Positions 34,330 through 45,803 of a DNA stretch of 64,000 bases are shown here, piece after piece (position 1 is the first letter of the stretch; every line of letters begins with the position of its first letter). Origin of the DNA: Elymus sibiricus (lineage: Eukaryota > Streptophyta > Magnoliopsida > Poales > Poaceae); the NCBI GenBank assembly GCA_039707655.1, contig CM077671.1, positions 302,374,509-302,438,508 of the forward strand, read 5' to 3'. The position numbers were made by a program, and so were the translations under genes. The notes beneath the pieces were generated by a model. The model was not told the origin of the DNA and searched no databases. It saw only the letters and a program-made list of their open reading frames with translations.

Positions 34330-34926
34330 TGATACGTCTGCAACGTATCTACTGTTCCTCACCCTTTTGCCCTTGTTTTGGTCTCTAATTTGCATGGTTT
34401 GAATGGAACTAACCCGGACTGACGCTGTTTTCAGCAGAATTACCATGGTGTTATTTTTGTGCAGAAATAAAAGTTCTCGGAATGGAACGAAACATTTTGG
34501 AGAACTATTTCAGAATATATGCGAATTATTGGAGCCTCAATCCACTGAAGAGGGGGGACAGGGTGGCCAGCACCCACCAGGGCGCGCCAGGCCCCCTGGG
34601 CGTGCCCTGGTGGGTTGTGCCCACCTCGTGGCCCCACCGACCCTAATTCCGCCACTAGAAATTCCTATTTTCGGAGAAAAAAATCAGAGAGAAAGTTTCA
34701 TCGTGTTTTACGATACGGAGCCGCTGCCACCTCCTGTTCTTCATCAGGAGGCCAGATCTGGAGCCCGTTTGGGGCTCCGGAGAGGGGAATCTTTGGTCTT
34801 CTTCATCACCAACCCTTCTCCATCGCCAATTCCATGATGCTCCCCACCGGGAGTGAGTAATTTCTTCGTAGGCTTGCTGGTCGGTGAGGAGTTGGATGAG
34901 ATTCATCATGTAATCGAGTTAGTTTT
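34330..34926 (+). repeat. Solo Gypsy LTR, left part
   Basis: It begins TGATACGTCTGCAACG and carries a GC-rich inverted repeat (34571-34617). It is interrupted at 34926 by the Tat-like element, with the duplication gtttt at 34922-34926 and 54336-54340. The right part is 54341-55156. Confidence 0.82.
34571..34617. repeat. GC-rich inverted repeat in the solo LTR
   Basis: Arms cacccaccagggcgcgcc and its near-complement ggcgtgccctggtgggt flank a short centre. Similar arms occur in the LTRs of elements G and F. Confidence 0.7.
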
Positions 34927-35805
34927 TGTCGAATTTCGGGCTCCGCAAAACCCCAAGAAGTTCAAACACAGGGGCGTGTGCGAAGATCCCCTGCAGCCTC
35001 GCCCTACATAGCTCGCTACTCGATGATTTCTACGACGAACTCGCACGATGACGAGGAAGCAGATGCACACGATGATTTACCCAGGTTCGGGCCGCTGCGA
35101 AGCGTAATACCCTACTCCTGCTTTGGTGGATTGCCTCTCGAGGAGGTGTGGTGGATGAACTAGTACAGTGGTGAGCGGCCTCGTGAGGGCACTCGGGTGG
35201 TGTTCTTGGCTCTCTGCCTTCCTTGTTCTCTCCCCCGTCGTTCCCCCCTTATATGGTGCAACCTAGCCTCTATTTATAGCAGCGGCCCGGGTCCTCTTCC
35301 CTTATCGCAATGGCGGGAAGGGATCCCACAACGGCCAAATTCGAAGGGGGACAGGAGTACATCCCCGCCCTGTCCAAAGGTGGTCTTCGCCTGCAAAGTG
35401 GCTGTCGATGGTGCAGAGGTGGGCTCGGCGATGACATCCATCCTGCTGGGCTCGTGGTCATGTTCTTGTTGCATCGGAATGGAAACCTTTGGGTGGCGCT
35501 TTGGGAACCCGCGTACGTCCTTGCTCCCTTTGCACCAAAGGGGAAACTGCACCGACTGGCGCGCTAGCGCCCGCCTGTACTTCCTTGCGTCATCCTTCAC
35601 TCCTGAGGCCGGATTCTGCATAGAGATCTCCGCCGCTCCGGAGGGTGCCTGAGGAGGCCCACTCCTTGCTGGTCTTGGTGCTGTCTCCCTCGCAAGGGCC
35701 TTGTCTTGAGTGGGGCCGCGCCAGCCGCGCTTGGCTGACGAGGTGGGCCATGCCCTGGGCCGCAGGGAGGCAGGTCTGGGTACCCCCGTTCCCAGAACGC
35801 CGACA
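34927..35805 (-). repeat. 3' LTR of the Tat-like element (879 bp)
   Basis: It starts TGTCGAATTTC and ends AACGCCGACA on +. The TATA box (TATAAATA on -) is at 35271-35278. The PPT complement tagcccccg follows at 35807-35815. Confidence 0.85.
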
Positions 35806-36109
35806 GTAGCCCCCGGGCCCAAGGCGTGCTCGAGACAGCTTCCGGGTGAAGCAGCTGAGGACGGCCCGAAGCGCCGCGGGCCCCAAACGCCCGCGGGCCA
35901 GGACTGGCGCGCGTCGTGCGGTTGGTGTCGGGCGTCCAACGCCCCTCGGTCATCGGCTCACCGCTCGAATCGACTAAAACCTGAGTTCCAGCGTCGAGCC
36001 ATTACTGCTTTCCTCTTCTGCGCACCTGCTCTTTCTTCCCAGATCCCCGGCCTTAGGACAGACCTCTCTAGATCCCGGCGCCGCTCCGTCCTCTTCCTTG
36101 CTGCGCCGA

Positions 36110-39028
36110 CCCCGCGAACTTCCCGGTTGCTCTCGCCGGCAAGTCGAAGCCAGAGGCCCAGAGCTCGGCCTCCGCTCCCATCTCACCGGCGCTCTCGGAG
36201 TCCACCATTGCCAAGGACGGAGACCTCGTCCCGGTGCTCCCGTCGACGGCGGACGGGACCAACGAGTGGGGGCGGACCTTGATATGGGGTGGCTCCTCGG
36301 AGAAGCGGCCTTCGTCCAAGTTGGCCTATCCCTTCTTCCTCCATAGCGTCTTCGCTGGGCTCGTCCCACCCTTCTTTGCGTTCTTCACCGCCATCCTCGA
36401 CCACTATGGGATCCAAGCCCTTCATCTCCAACCCAACTCCATCCTGCTCCTATCCGTCTTCGCCTTCTACTGCGAGGCTTTCGTAGGCGTGAAGCCTTCG
36501 GTCGCCCTCTTCCGCCATTTCTTCAACTTGCGCGTGGATGACGACGCTCAGTGGTCAGCATGCGTCTCCTTCGTCGCGGTCCAGAGCGGTAACATGCTCT
36601 TAAAGGCCGGGAAGAAGGTGGAGAACTTCAGGCACCGCTGGGTCTTCATGGATCTCAAGGGCACCAAACCCCGCCTGGATCTACCGAAGGGGTTGCCGGA
36701 GAAGACCCCCGCGTGGAGCTCCGCGAAGCTTTCCGACCCCCGGGCCAGGCCCATCCTGGAGCGGATTTCTCGCGATATCAGTGCCAATAAGCTGACTGGA
36801 GGGATGATAGTGAAGGAGTTCTTGAAGCTGCGCCTGGCACCCCTCTAGTCGCATTCAAGGCCCTTGTGGGAATACCGGGGCAGCGGCGACGACCTCAGGC
36901 TTCGGTCTGCCCCCATGTCCTCCGGGGAGCTGAGCAGAGTTGTCGCAACCCTGCTCAACGGCGACCCCAGAGATTATCCCGATGACTACGCCCTTTCTAC
37001 TGCCGCGACGACGGGGCCGATCTGGTCGCCGCGATGCCTGTCTTCAACGAACTGGGGCTCTCCCCAGCCGAGGGCCTTGGCTCCCTAGTGATGGTGTCCT
37101 CCGGCGACACCACGGGCAGGGAGGATTTAGAGAAGACAGCGGACGACGATATGGTGGAGGCGTCTCCCCCGTCGCAGAGCATGCTCTTGCGTGACCTTGA
37201 GGATGACGACGATGTTGGTGAAGCTTCTGTTGCAGGTTCTCCGCGTCCCGCCAAGGTCCTCAGGGGGCCGGGACCAGCCCCTCGTGCCACACGGTCTGCC
37301 TGCCTAGCGACCCCCAGGAAGCGCGGGGCGGAGTCTCCTTTGGTGGATCTTGCTTCCGTCGGCAAGGCTGTTGAAGCGCCCGTCTCACCCCCGCCCGAAT
37401 CGCAGCTCGCGGGCGAGGCAGACGGGTCCGGGGCCGGAGCGGCTCCTTCGGCCACTGTCCTTGCGGATAGTGACTCTGCCTCCCCATGCGGCGGCGCCCT
37501 CGTGGAGAGAGGTGTGGATGCTCCCACCGTCGTCGAGGTGGGGAGGAAGAGGAAGTGGGTCCGCGTCGAAGAGTAAGTAGTCCCGCCTAACCTTGGCCGC
37601 CCGCCAGTAGTTCGCGTGCTGATGATCCCTTCTTTGCTTGGTACCCAGGAATGTCGCCGTGCCAAAGATGAGAAAGAAGAAAGCGGGCGTCAATCCGACG
37701 GTGCCTTCCGACGCGCCGCCCGCTCCTGTCGCCTTGCCGTCGCCTGACGAGGCGCCTGACGCTGCGGGTGTGGGGGCTCACGAGGCGACCCTCCTGGCCA
37801 CTTCCGCGGAGCCCCCTGAGCCCCCAATGCCTGTTGGCGTGGTCGCTCCTGCCCTCGAGGGCGCGTCGGTGCCGTAGTCCGGAGGGCCAGCCTGCGAGGG
37901 CCAGCCGCCCATCGATCCGTCTGTACCTATCTTGACCGTGGTCGTGGCGCAGCCCCCGGAGCCTCCTTCTCCTCGTGCTGCTGCCTCCCTGGGGGCGTCT
38001 CCTATGATCGCACAGGTGACTCCTCCAGAGGAGGCCTCGATGTCTGCGTCGCGCGGCCTCGACGTCCTAGACGGGGCCTTCTCCGCTCTGGGTCAGGTTC
38101 GGGATGCCCTCGGGGGTACCGACGATCGCTCGCGAGTGGGCGCCTGGGGTTCCTCTCCGGGTGGCTCCAGGCCGACGCCTCTGTCGTGGCAGTTTGGGGC
38201 CAGGCCGAGGCCGCCGTGGCAGAGAGCGAGAAGGAGGCCGCGTCAGCTAAGGCAGCCCGCGAGGTGGCACGGGCCGACGCGGCGTCTGCAGCCAGGCATT
38301 GCGAAGAAGCGGAAGCCAGCCTGAAGGCTCTCTAGGAGGAGAAGTCCGCACTCGCGGTGCAGCTGCGTCGGCAAGAAGAAACCCTGGAGAACTGCAAGGC
38401 CGAGCTTGTCGATCGAGACTCCGCGCTGTCCTAAGCGACGGCCACCCAGGCCATGGAGCGCAAGTGTCTGGACGCGCGGGTGGAGGAAGTTGCTGTAGAG
38501 AAGGCTCGGTTCGACGCCAGGGAGGAAGTCCTTGCCGCAGCTGAGGAGGAAAAGGCTACGGAACTCAGCTCCTTCCCCTCCGTCGAGCTTCGGCTCTGCC
38601 AAGCGCTCCGTTCCCTCTGCCGGGATGGGTTTACGGAGCCCCTGGCGGCTCCAGAGAGCGGCTTCGCGGGGCTCTCCTCAAAGCTCGTCAAGGCGCTGGA
38701 GGGCGCCGTTGTCAAGGTGGAGGAAGTCTTGGAGAGTGAGTGCCGCGACCTCTTTTCTGAGGCCGCGACGCGCGTCTTCAGCCACCTCCACCTCCGCGAG
38801 CCGGGTTTTGACTTCAGCTCCGTGATCCGCCCGGTCGATCCCGGGTCTCGTGTCGCCACGGCAGTAGCCATGAAGGACGCTGTGGGGCCGCTGATGAAGA
38901 AGTTCACCTGCGTCACCGTTTCTCCACCTCCTGAAGCTGCAAGGGTTAGCGACGAAGAAGACGATGTCGGCGACGTTGATGACATGTTCCCCGCGGCTGG
39001 GACGAGTGGTGTCGACGGCTCCTCCTAA
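36110..39028 (+). pseudogene. Antisense ORF of the Tat-like element: gypsy-type transposon domain, intron and coiled coil
   Basis: It reads on +, opposite to gag. The first coherent codons appear near 36110 (..ADPANFPVALAG..), and the expected ATG there seems mutated. Residues translated from 36300-36560 match the domain at 1115-1843 (..AYPFFLHSVFAGLVPPFF.., ..FYCEAFVGVKPSVALFRHFF..). A TAG interrupts at 36846-36848 and a frameshift lies near 36990. A 77-bp segment at 37573-37649 has GTAAGT at its start and ACCCAG at its end, and removing it joins the frame ending VRVEE to the frame beginning NVAVPKM. Stops follow near 37877, 38332 and 38431, and a shift near 38150. The C-terminal part (38230-39028) is Ala/Glu/Lys-rich and coiled-coil-like, ending at a TAA at 39026-39028. 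Function unknown. Confidence 0.68.
37573..37649 (+). other. Candidate intron in the antisense ORF
   Basis: A strong donor (GTAAGT) and an acceptor ending ACCCAG are 77 bp apart. Excision keeps the codon phase, while reading through meets an in-frame TAA right after the donor. No transcript evidence is available here. Confidence 0.55.
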
Positions 39029-39178
39029 TTCTTCTTCCTTGTTCCTTTCCTGCACTGTTCATTGTGCCTCGCGGAGGCGTTAGACTTGTTTGTATTTGCG
39101 AAAACTTTTAATGCTTGTAATAACTATTGAATTGTGCGATTGCTTTCTTCGCCTTGTTTCCTTCCTGCTTGCTGCGAT

Positions 39179-39718
39179 GCTCTGCGTCGGCAGGGCCCGG
39201 CCCCGCGCATACCTCAGCCACTGTTGGACCGTCCGGATCGCCAGGACGGACCAAGGGGTGAGGGGCTACAGAACTAGTGAGGCTCCTGAGTCGCGATGCT
39301 AAGGAGTCCCCCTTGACGTACGAGCATCCCTAATGAAGGGAACATGGTGAAGGCCAGATTAACTTGGTAATTTTGAACACCTTGTGCTCTGCGTCGGCAG
39401 GGCCCGGCCCCGCGCATACCTCAGCCGCCGTTGGGCCTTCCGGATTACCTAGGACGGTTCCAAGGGGTGAGGGGCTACGTGGCCAGTGAGGCTCCTGAGT
39501 CGCGATGCTCAGGAGTCCCCCTTGACGTACGAGCTCCAGCGTCCTCCTTAGGGGTTTTGAGTGGTTTGAGCTCTGCGTTGGCAGGGCCCGGCCCCGCGCA
39601 TACCTCAGCTGCCGTTGGGCTGTCCGGATCACCTAGGACGGTTCCAGGCAATGAGGGGCTACGTGGCCAGTGAGGCTCCTGAGTCACGATGCTCAGGAGT
39701 CCCCCTTGATGTACGAGC
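39179..39718. repeat. Tandem repeat, three units of about 150 bp spaced 206 and 185 bp apart
   Basis: Units begin gctctgcgtcggcagggccc at 39179, 39385 and 39570 and end with cccccttgacgtacgagc-like sequence at 39324, 39534 and 39718. Short unrelated linkers separate them. They lie between the antisense ORF and the pol remnant, the usual place for tandem repeats in Tat-lineage elements. Confidence 0.85.
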
Positions 39719-39948
39719 GGCTCCCATACCTTTCCTCGCCAGCTTTTCCTGAGATGGGCGCGTGAAGACCAGGTTGGCAGACCTGGGAAAGTGGTGTGTA
39801 CCAGGCTTGGCCTGGTAGTAGCCCCCGTGCAGCCCTCTCACGCGTACATCCCAGGGGAACGCAGCGAGAAGGGGCCGCGAGGGGCCTTCCTGAGGTTGGA
39901 TGCAGCCACTGGGGCGCCCTCAGTTGTTTATCCCCAGCGTGGAGCGTA

Positions 39949-40095
39949 GGGCTTCCACATTGCGTGGGCATAGCCATTGGTGGACCGTGTTGTCCGCCAA
40001 CACTGGGCATGGGGCTTCCACCTTGCGTGGGCATAGTCATTGGTGGACCGTGTTGTCTGCCAGCACGGAGCATGGGGCTTCCACATTGCGTGGGA
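39949..40095. repeat. 63-bp tandem repeat, about 2.3 units
   Basis: Units begin gggcttccac at 39949, 40012 and 40075 (the last is partial). They share tgcgtgggcatag and ttggtggaccgtgttgt and differ at a few positions. Confidence 0.88.
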
Positions 40096-40679
40096 AGGAA
40101 CCTCTCCGCGTCCTCGGGGGGCTCCGGGCGTGTACAGCCCATTGAGTTCGTACGCGTGGCTTGCACGGTAGAACTGGGAGGTGTATCTGGGAGCCCGCGA
40201 GGGCACTTTGGCCTCGCGAGGTCCCTACCTCAAAGGCGGTTTGTGCCTGGATCTTCTTGTAGATAGCACCGTCCGAGGTCCTGCAAATTTTGGAGAAACC
40301 CATGCCGAATGTGCTCCCGAGGGCCATCGCACGAGAGGGCCAAGCACCAGTGACCCCAGGAGGTGACGTGAACGGGGCTGGCCTGCCAGACAGAGCTCGG
40401 CCACTGGATTTATCGACGCTGTAGGGATGGACCCGAGCACAGACGCCGTGCCCAGTCCTCTCATGAGGCGGTCGACGGTAGGATCATTCGGGTGCGGCGA
40501 CATTCACGCCGGCGAAGAGCCGTGCAGGCAAGGTGAAACGTTAGGGAATAGATCACATGCATGAAAAGCTACTGAAATATGTGTAAATGAGGCGGCTGCA
40601 GGGGTATTCCCTGATCGTCTGAGGATAATGCGGCCCGGTGGGCGCCCTCAAACGGAGTAAACCAAAAAGTTACCTGGCA

Positions 40680-41150
40680 CAGACCAACCAAATATCAACT
40701 GGCGGCCATGCCGCTGAAGGGTCGAACCTGCCGTCGTAGCCTGATCTTGTACCTCCACGAGCGCGACCCTCACGAGCCCGTCGTCTCCCGGGGCTCGGGA
40801 CCCCTGCTCGGTCCGGGCATCTCCTGCAACTCCTCGCCGCGCCTCGCCAGGCAAGGTACGAGCATGGCCCGGGCAAGGCGCTGAACGTGGTGCCTGCGTT
40901 CGCCAGGCGGAAGGGCATGCGGACATAGTTGTGCGGGTAGACCCATCTGCAATCAGAGCGCGTTGTCCAGAAGAGGTCCTGGGACGCGGCCCCGTTGATT
41001 GCGAGCGCGTTGACGCAGATGCACGGCTTGTTGACGGGGCCGACGACGGCGGCTGCGCTTGGTGGTGCAGGGCAGCTCCCGCCTCGCATGGCCTGTGCCT
41101 CCTGAAGCTCCTCGATCGCTCTGATGACGGACTCTTGCGAGCTCGGCGCC
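40680..41150 (-). pseudogene. pol: Reverse transcriptase remnant of the Tat-like element
   Basis: Frames on - give pieces that match the RT fingers/palm of Tat-type pol: ..NKPCICVNALAIN.. near 41.0 kb and ..HNYVRMPFRLANAGTTF.. near 40.9 kb (usually ..YCYVMPFGLKNAGATY..). The catalytic YVDD block and everything beyond it are absent. Stops and shifts are frequent. This is a stub left by an internal deletion. Confidence 0.55.
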
Positions 41151-41417
41151 TCACGCCGTGCTCCTGGCTCAGGCTGACGCGCGTCAGGACGCGCCTTCAG
41201 GTTGTGCCCGAGCGTCTCCCTTGTCTCACCGGTCGTGCCGGGAGCTCCCTGGATGGAAGCCCCCGAGCCCGACCCAAGGGGGGCGCCGAGCACGTTTTCC
41301 TATGCGATGGAGGGTGGGGCCCCGTCCCCGGGCGTAGAGACTGAGGCGCCGTGCTTGGAGGTCCCAGCCCCCTGGCGCCCTGTGGTGAGGAGCTGCTTCT
41401 TCTTCCTGCGTGCATCC

Positions 41418-42058
41418 TCACGAGGCAGGGCATCTTCCTCGTCGTCCCGAGCGCTCGACCGCCACGACACGGTAAGCACACTCGAGGGAGCAGACGGCAT
41501 CCTTCTCATCGCAGGCGACGATGATGACGCCGCCACTCCCTGGCATCTTGAGGACGTTGTAGCCATGATGAGTCACCGCCATGAACTTGGTGAGGGCCGG
41601 GTACCCAAGGATCGCGTTATACGGAAGGTGGATGTGCGCGACGTCGAAGACGATGATCTTGGTGTGGTAGTTCTGGCGTCCGCCGAAGGTGACGGGCAGG
41701 CGCACTTGCCCAATGGGGACGGTGGATCCGTCGGTGACTCCTGAGAAGGGTTTGGTCGGCATGAACTGGTCGTACGGTACTTGGAGCGTCTCGAAAGTCT
41801 CAATGGAGAGGACATTGAGCCCCGCTCCACTGTCGACGAGGGTCTTGTGACGACGATGTTGCTGATGGTCGGAGTGCACGTCATGGGCAGCATGTCGGGC
41901 ATGGCCGAGCAGCTGAGCTGATCCCTCGAGTCGAAGGTGATTGCGGTCTGGGACCACTTGAGGGGGCACATGGCTTCGGGCTTCGGGAGAGCCGCGTTCA
42001 CCTCCCGCGTGAACTGCTTGAAGATGCGGTTCGACGCCGGGGCCTGTGCGCCGCCCAA
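41418..42058 (-). pseudogene. pro: Aspartic protease region of the Tat-like element, one frameshift
   Basis: The active-site motif VDSGAGLNVLS lies near 41834-41804 in the frame 41969-41418. The segment before it (..FKQFTREVNAALPKPEA..) is in the frame 42058-41573. The two frames must switch near 41845, so a one-base indel is likely. After the active site come ..GYPALTKFMAV.. and a downstream linker. The catalytic D-S-G is intact, unlike in the Tekay copies of this window. Confidence 0.7.
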
Positions 42059-42066
42059 GATACAGG

Positions 42067-43530
42067 CTATCGCCCTGACTTCCTAGAAGCCCCCAGCCCC
42101 GTCATCCTGCCTGTCCTCTTCCTTCCTTCTGGGTGGTGGCGGTAGTGGGGGTAGGCCGGCCTCACGAGGACGGTCCTCACGAGGCTGGCCACGGCGTGAC
42201 CCCTCCGGAGGGTCGTCGCGCCAGCGGTCCTCCCGAGCCTGATCGCGCCAGTGGTCCTCCCGAGGCTGGTCTCGCCACTCCTGACGCGATTCCCGGTTGT
42301 CCCAACGGCCTCCGCCGCGTCCGAAGCCACGGTCAGTGCATCCAGGGCGCCGGCCGAAGTGCTCGGCGCGGACCAGCCTAAGTTCCTGGTAGTCGGCGGT
42401 GTCGTGGTTGTTGGTGCCATGGAAGATGCAGGACGGTCTCCCTCCTGCGGGGTGCTCCTCGCCTCGGCTACGCTTTGCCTTAGGCTCGGCCGCAAGTACC
42501 GCTGGGGCCTTGCGCTTCGCCTCCTTGGTCTTGGTCTTCTTGTCTTCCGGGTCCGCCTCCGGGAGCGCACGGAGCGAAAGGCGGCCCTCCTCGGCCTTGG
42601 CACACTTGTTCGCCAGGTTGAACATCTCCAGGGCTGAGCACAGTTCGTCGTTCATGGCGAGCTCCTCCTTCATCTTGAGGTCCGTGACGCCGTCGGTGAA
42701 CGCAGAGATGATAGCCTCATCCGACGCCCTCGGAACTTGGGGTGTGTAGTCGTGAAGCGCTGTATGAATTTGTGCAGTGTCTCTCCTTCTTGCTGCTTCA
42801 CACGTCGCAGGTCGTTCACAGTGAGCGCTCGGTCGCGGGTACCTTGGAAGTTGGTGACGAAGCGCTTGCGCAGGTCATCCCAGGAAGTGACGGATCCCTC
42901 TGGGAGTTTGAGGAGCCAGGAGAGCGCGCTGCCCTTGAGCGCCATGGGGAACCAGCATGCCATGACCTTGTCGTCTCCACCGGCCGCCCGGATGCTCAGC
43001 GAGTAGAGCTGTAGGAACTCGGCGGGATCCGGTGTGCCGTCGTAGCGATGGGGTAGGTCAGGATTGAACTTGCAGGGCCACGTGGTTGGATGGAGCTCTG
43101 GGGCAATGGCATGGCACCCCACCGGCTTGACGAGCGTTGCGGGTGCGGGAGGGGCCCAGTCTTGATGCTCCTGAGGGGCCGCGTCAAGCGGTGCCCGGTC
43201 ACGACGCTGGTTCTGTAGAGAGGGAAGCGCCCGCGCATTGAGACGTGGCCGCAGCACCACCTGGCAGCTTACTTCATCTCTCGCCCTCGCCCGCGGTTCG
43301 CGGGGCTGGTCGCGTGGGCGTGCTTCACGCCTGGGCTTGGGGTCGACGTCGCGCTGTGGAGGAGGGCGCGGCGCATCATGGGCCGCGTCGTCTGCCAGAG
43401 AAGGTTGGGGTCGAAGCGAATAGGAGAGCGCTCAAGCGTCGCCGGCAGCACTGACGAGCTCCGCGATGCGCCGGAGCCAGTCGTCTAGGCGGTCGGGGGC
43501 AGGGCGGTAGCGAAGCAGCTCGTGCGCCAT
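42067..43530 (-). pseudogene. gag: Gag of the Tat-like element, decayed
   Basis: A plausible start is the ATG at 43530 (MAHELLRYR..), though an upstream one near 43783 cannot be excluded. A TGA follows about 33 codons later. The Retrotrans_gag core is in 43260-42670 (..WFPMALKGSALSWLLKLPEG.., ..LRRVKQQEGETLHKFIQRF..). A frameshift near 42690 moves the reading to 42673-42083, which is Lys/Arg/Glu-rich with a CxxH-like remnant (..CIFHGTNNHDTADYQEL..). No clean CCHC knuckle remains. It cannot yield full Gag. Confidence 0.75.
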
Positions 43531-43839
43531 GGCGAGTGCGCCCGAGCCACGCGCCGGCCCGGGCCGAACGTGGGAGGACGACCCGGTAGCCGGAACGATC
43601 GACGAAGTGGCGGTGTGACCGTCGCGCTGCGCGGTGACCGGCCGGGAGGAGTCCTGTTGTTCGTGGGCCTCCGGGCCCGAGGCGGCATTAGCCTAGGTGA
43701 GGGGGACCGGCGCGCGCTGGCGCGGCCCACGGGCGCCGTCTGGGCGACGCGGGCAGCTCGGCGCGGGCTCGGCGAGCGTCAGACATCGGAGCGACGAGGT
43801 GGAAGAAGAGCTTGGCTTGAGGAAGACTCCGACACGCCC

Positions 43840-43857
43840 CCTACCTGGTGCACCAGA
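43840..43857 (-). promoter_or_regulatory. Candidate primer-binding site of the Tat-like element
   Basis: Read on -, TGGTGCACCAGGTAGG follows the 5' LTR end by two to three bases. It has the form expected of a tRNA-complementary PBS, but I cannot assign the tRNA with certainty. Confidence 0.5.
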
Positions 43858-44290
43858 TGTCAGATTTCGGGCTCCGCAAAACCCCAAGAAGTTCAAACAC
43901 AGGGGCGTGTGCGATGATCCCCTGCAGCCTCACCCTACCTAGCTCGCTACTCGATGATTTCTACGACGAACTCGCACGATGATGAGGAAGCAGATGCACA
44001 CGATGATTTACCCAGGTTCGGGCCGCTGCGAAGCGTAATACCCTACTCCTGCTTTGGTGGATTCCGCTCGAGGAGGTGTGGTGGATGAACTAGTACAGTG
44101 GTGATCGGCCTCGTGAGGGCACTCGGGTGGTGTTCTTGGCTCTCTGCCTTCCTTGTTCTCTCCCCCGTCGTTCCGCCCTTCTACGGTGCAACCTAGCCTC
44201 TATTTACAGCAGCGGCCCGGGTCCTCTTCCCTTATCGCAATGGCGGGAAGGGATCCCACAACGGCCAAATTCGAAGGGGGACAGGAGTAC
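43858..44290 (-). repeat. 5' LTR of the Tat-like element, left part
   Basis: It begins TGTCAGATTTCGGG and matches 34927-35360. The TATA box seen in the 3' LTR (TATAAATA) reads TGTAAATA here (44211-44218). It is interrupted after agtac (44286-44290) by Copia d. Confidence 0.88.
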
Positions 44291-45803
44291 TGTAGGACCG
44301 AAAGTATGCCTAGAGGGGGGTGATTAGACTACTTGACCAAATCAAATTTCTACCTTTTCCCAATTTTTAGTGTTGGCAGATTTTAGCATTCGTGGCAAGT
44401 CAAGTACACCCTACACATGCATGTCTAAGAGTATAGCAGCGGAAAGTAACAACAAGCATGAGTAGAAAGGAAGGGTAGGAGGATCAAACTCAATTGTAGA
44501 CACAATGATTTTTCCCGTGGTTTCGATAGGTGGTGCTATCGTACGTCCACGTTTATGGAGTCTTCAACCCACGGAGGGTAACGGTCGCGAGAGTCCACGG
44601 AGGGCTCCACCCATAAGGGTCCACGAAGTAGCAACCTTGACTATTCCATAACGGCTTCTGTCCACGAAGGACTAGCCTCACTATGGGTAGATCTTCACGA
44701 AGTAGGCGATCTCCTTGCCCTTACAAACTTCTTGGTTCAACTCCACAACACGAAGTAGGAGGCTCCCAAGTGACACCTAACCAATCTAGGAGGCACCACC
44801 CTCCAAAAGGTAATAGGCTCGGCAATGTCGATGAACTCCTTGCTCTTGTGCTTCAAGATGATAGACTCCTCAACACACAATCACTCTCTCACAGATTTGG
44901 CTTGGTGGAAGAGATGGGATTGGTGGAAAGCAACTTGGGGAGGCTAGAGATCAAGATTCATATGGTTGGAATGGAATGGCATGATCTCAACACATGAGTA
45001 GGTGGCTCTCTCTCAGAAAACTGGATGGGGCAAGTATGGAATAGTTCTGAGTGCTTCTCTTTCGAGTGGGTGGTGGTGAATGGGTATATATAGGCATGTC
45101 CAAAAATCCAACCGTTACATCTAAAGTGACCAACTCGGTGACACCGATGTGTGAATCTCGGTGGTACCGAGTTGCTCCAAAGGTAGCAACTTTTGAATCT
45201 TTGTGAGACCGATATATAAAACTCGGTTGCACTGATAAGGTGACCAACGGGCAGATTGCCCAATCTCGGTGACGCCGATTCAACGAACTCGGTGGTACCG
45301 ATTTTGTGAAACTGCGTAACAGAAAGTTGGCAACCCAAACTCGGTGGCACCGAAGCAGAATCTGTTACACCGAAAGGCTAGGGTTTGGCTTAGGTCTGTC
45401 TGAGTATGGGAATCGGTGGCACCGAGTGGAAAGTGTTGGTTGCACCGATTTTGGATATTAGACTTTGGACAGACTTTTGTGGAAGAGCTTGTGGGTGTTT
45501 TTGGTGACTATCACTTGTGCACGTATGAGCATTTTGTTCACCGACAATACCTTACCCACTTTTAATAGTATTGGCTTTCCTATGGACTCAAGGTGATTTC
45601 TCACAAAGTAAAATGTAGAGTCCTCTTGCTTGAAGCTTTGCCAATCCATTCCTTGCATCTTGGGGTATTTCCACAATCTCCACAATCCTTTTGCCAACCC
45701 ATCATTGAACTTTTCCTGAAATATACTTAGTGGAAACATTAGTTCAATGACTTATATGTTGTTATTAATTACCAAAACCACCAAGGGAGCAAATGTGCTT
45801 TCA
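44291..45803 (-). repeat. 3' LTR of Copia copy d (1513 bp)
   Basis: It pairs with 52355-53870, with scattered substitutions and small indels between the two. Its dyad array is at 45135-45448. The PPT complement (atctccccctttttgg) follows at 45804-45819. Confidence 0.92.

Noticed and set aside
35274..36369. Open frames on - in and next to the 3' LTR of the Tat-like element
   Set aside because: GC-rich LTR and antisense-ORF shadow, with no conserved motif and broken in the other LTR.
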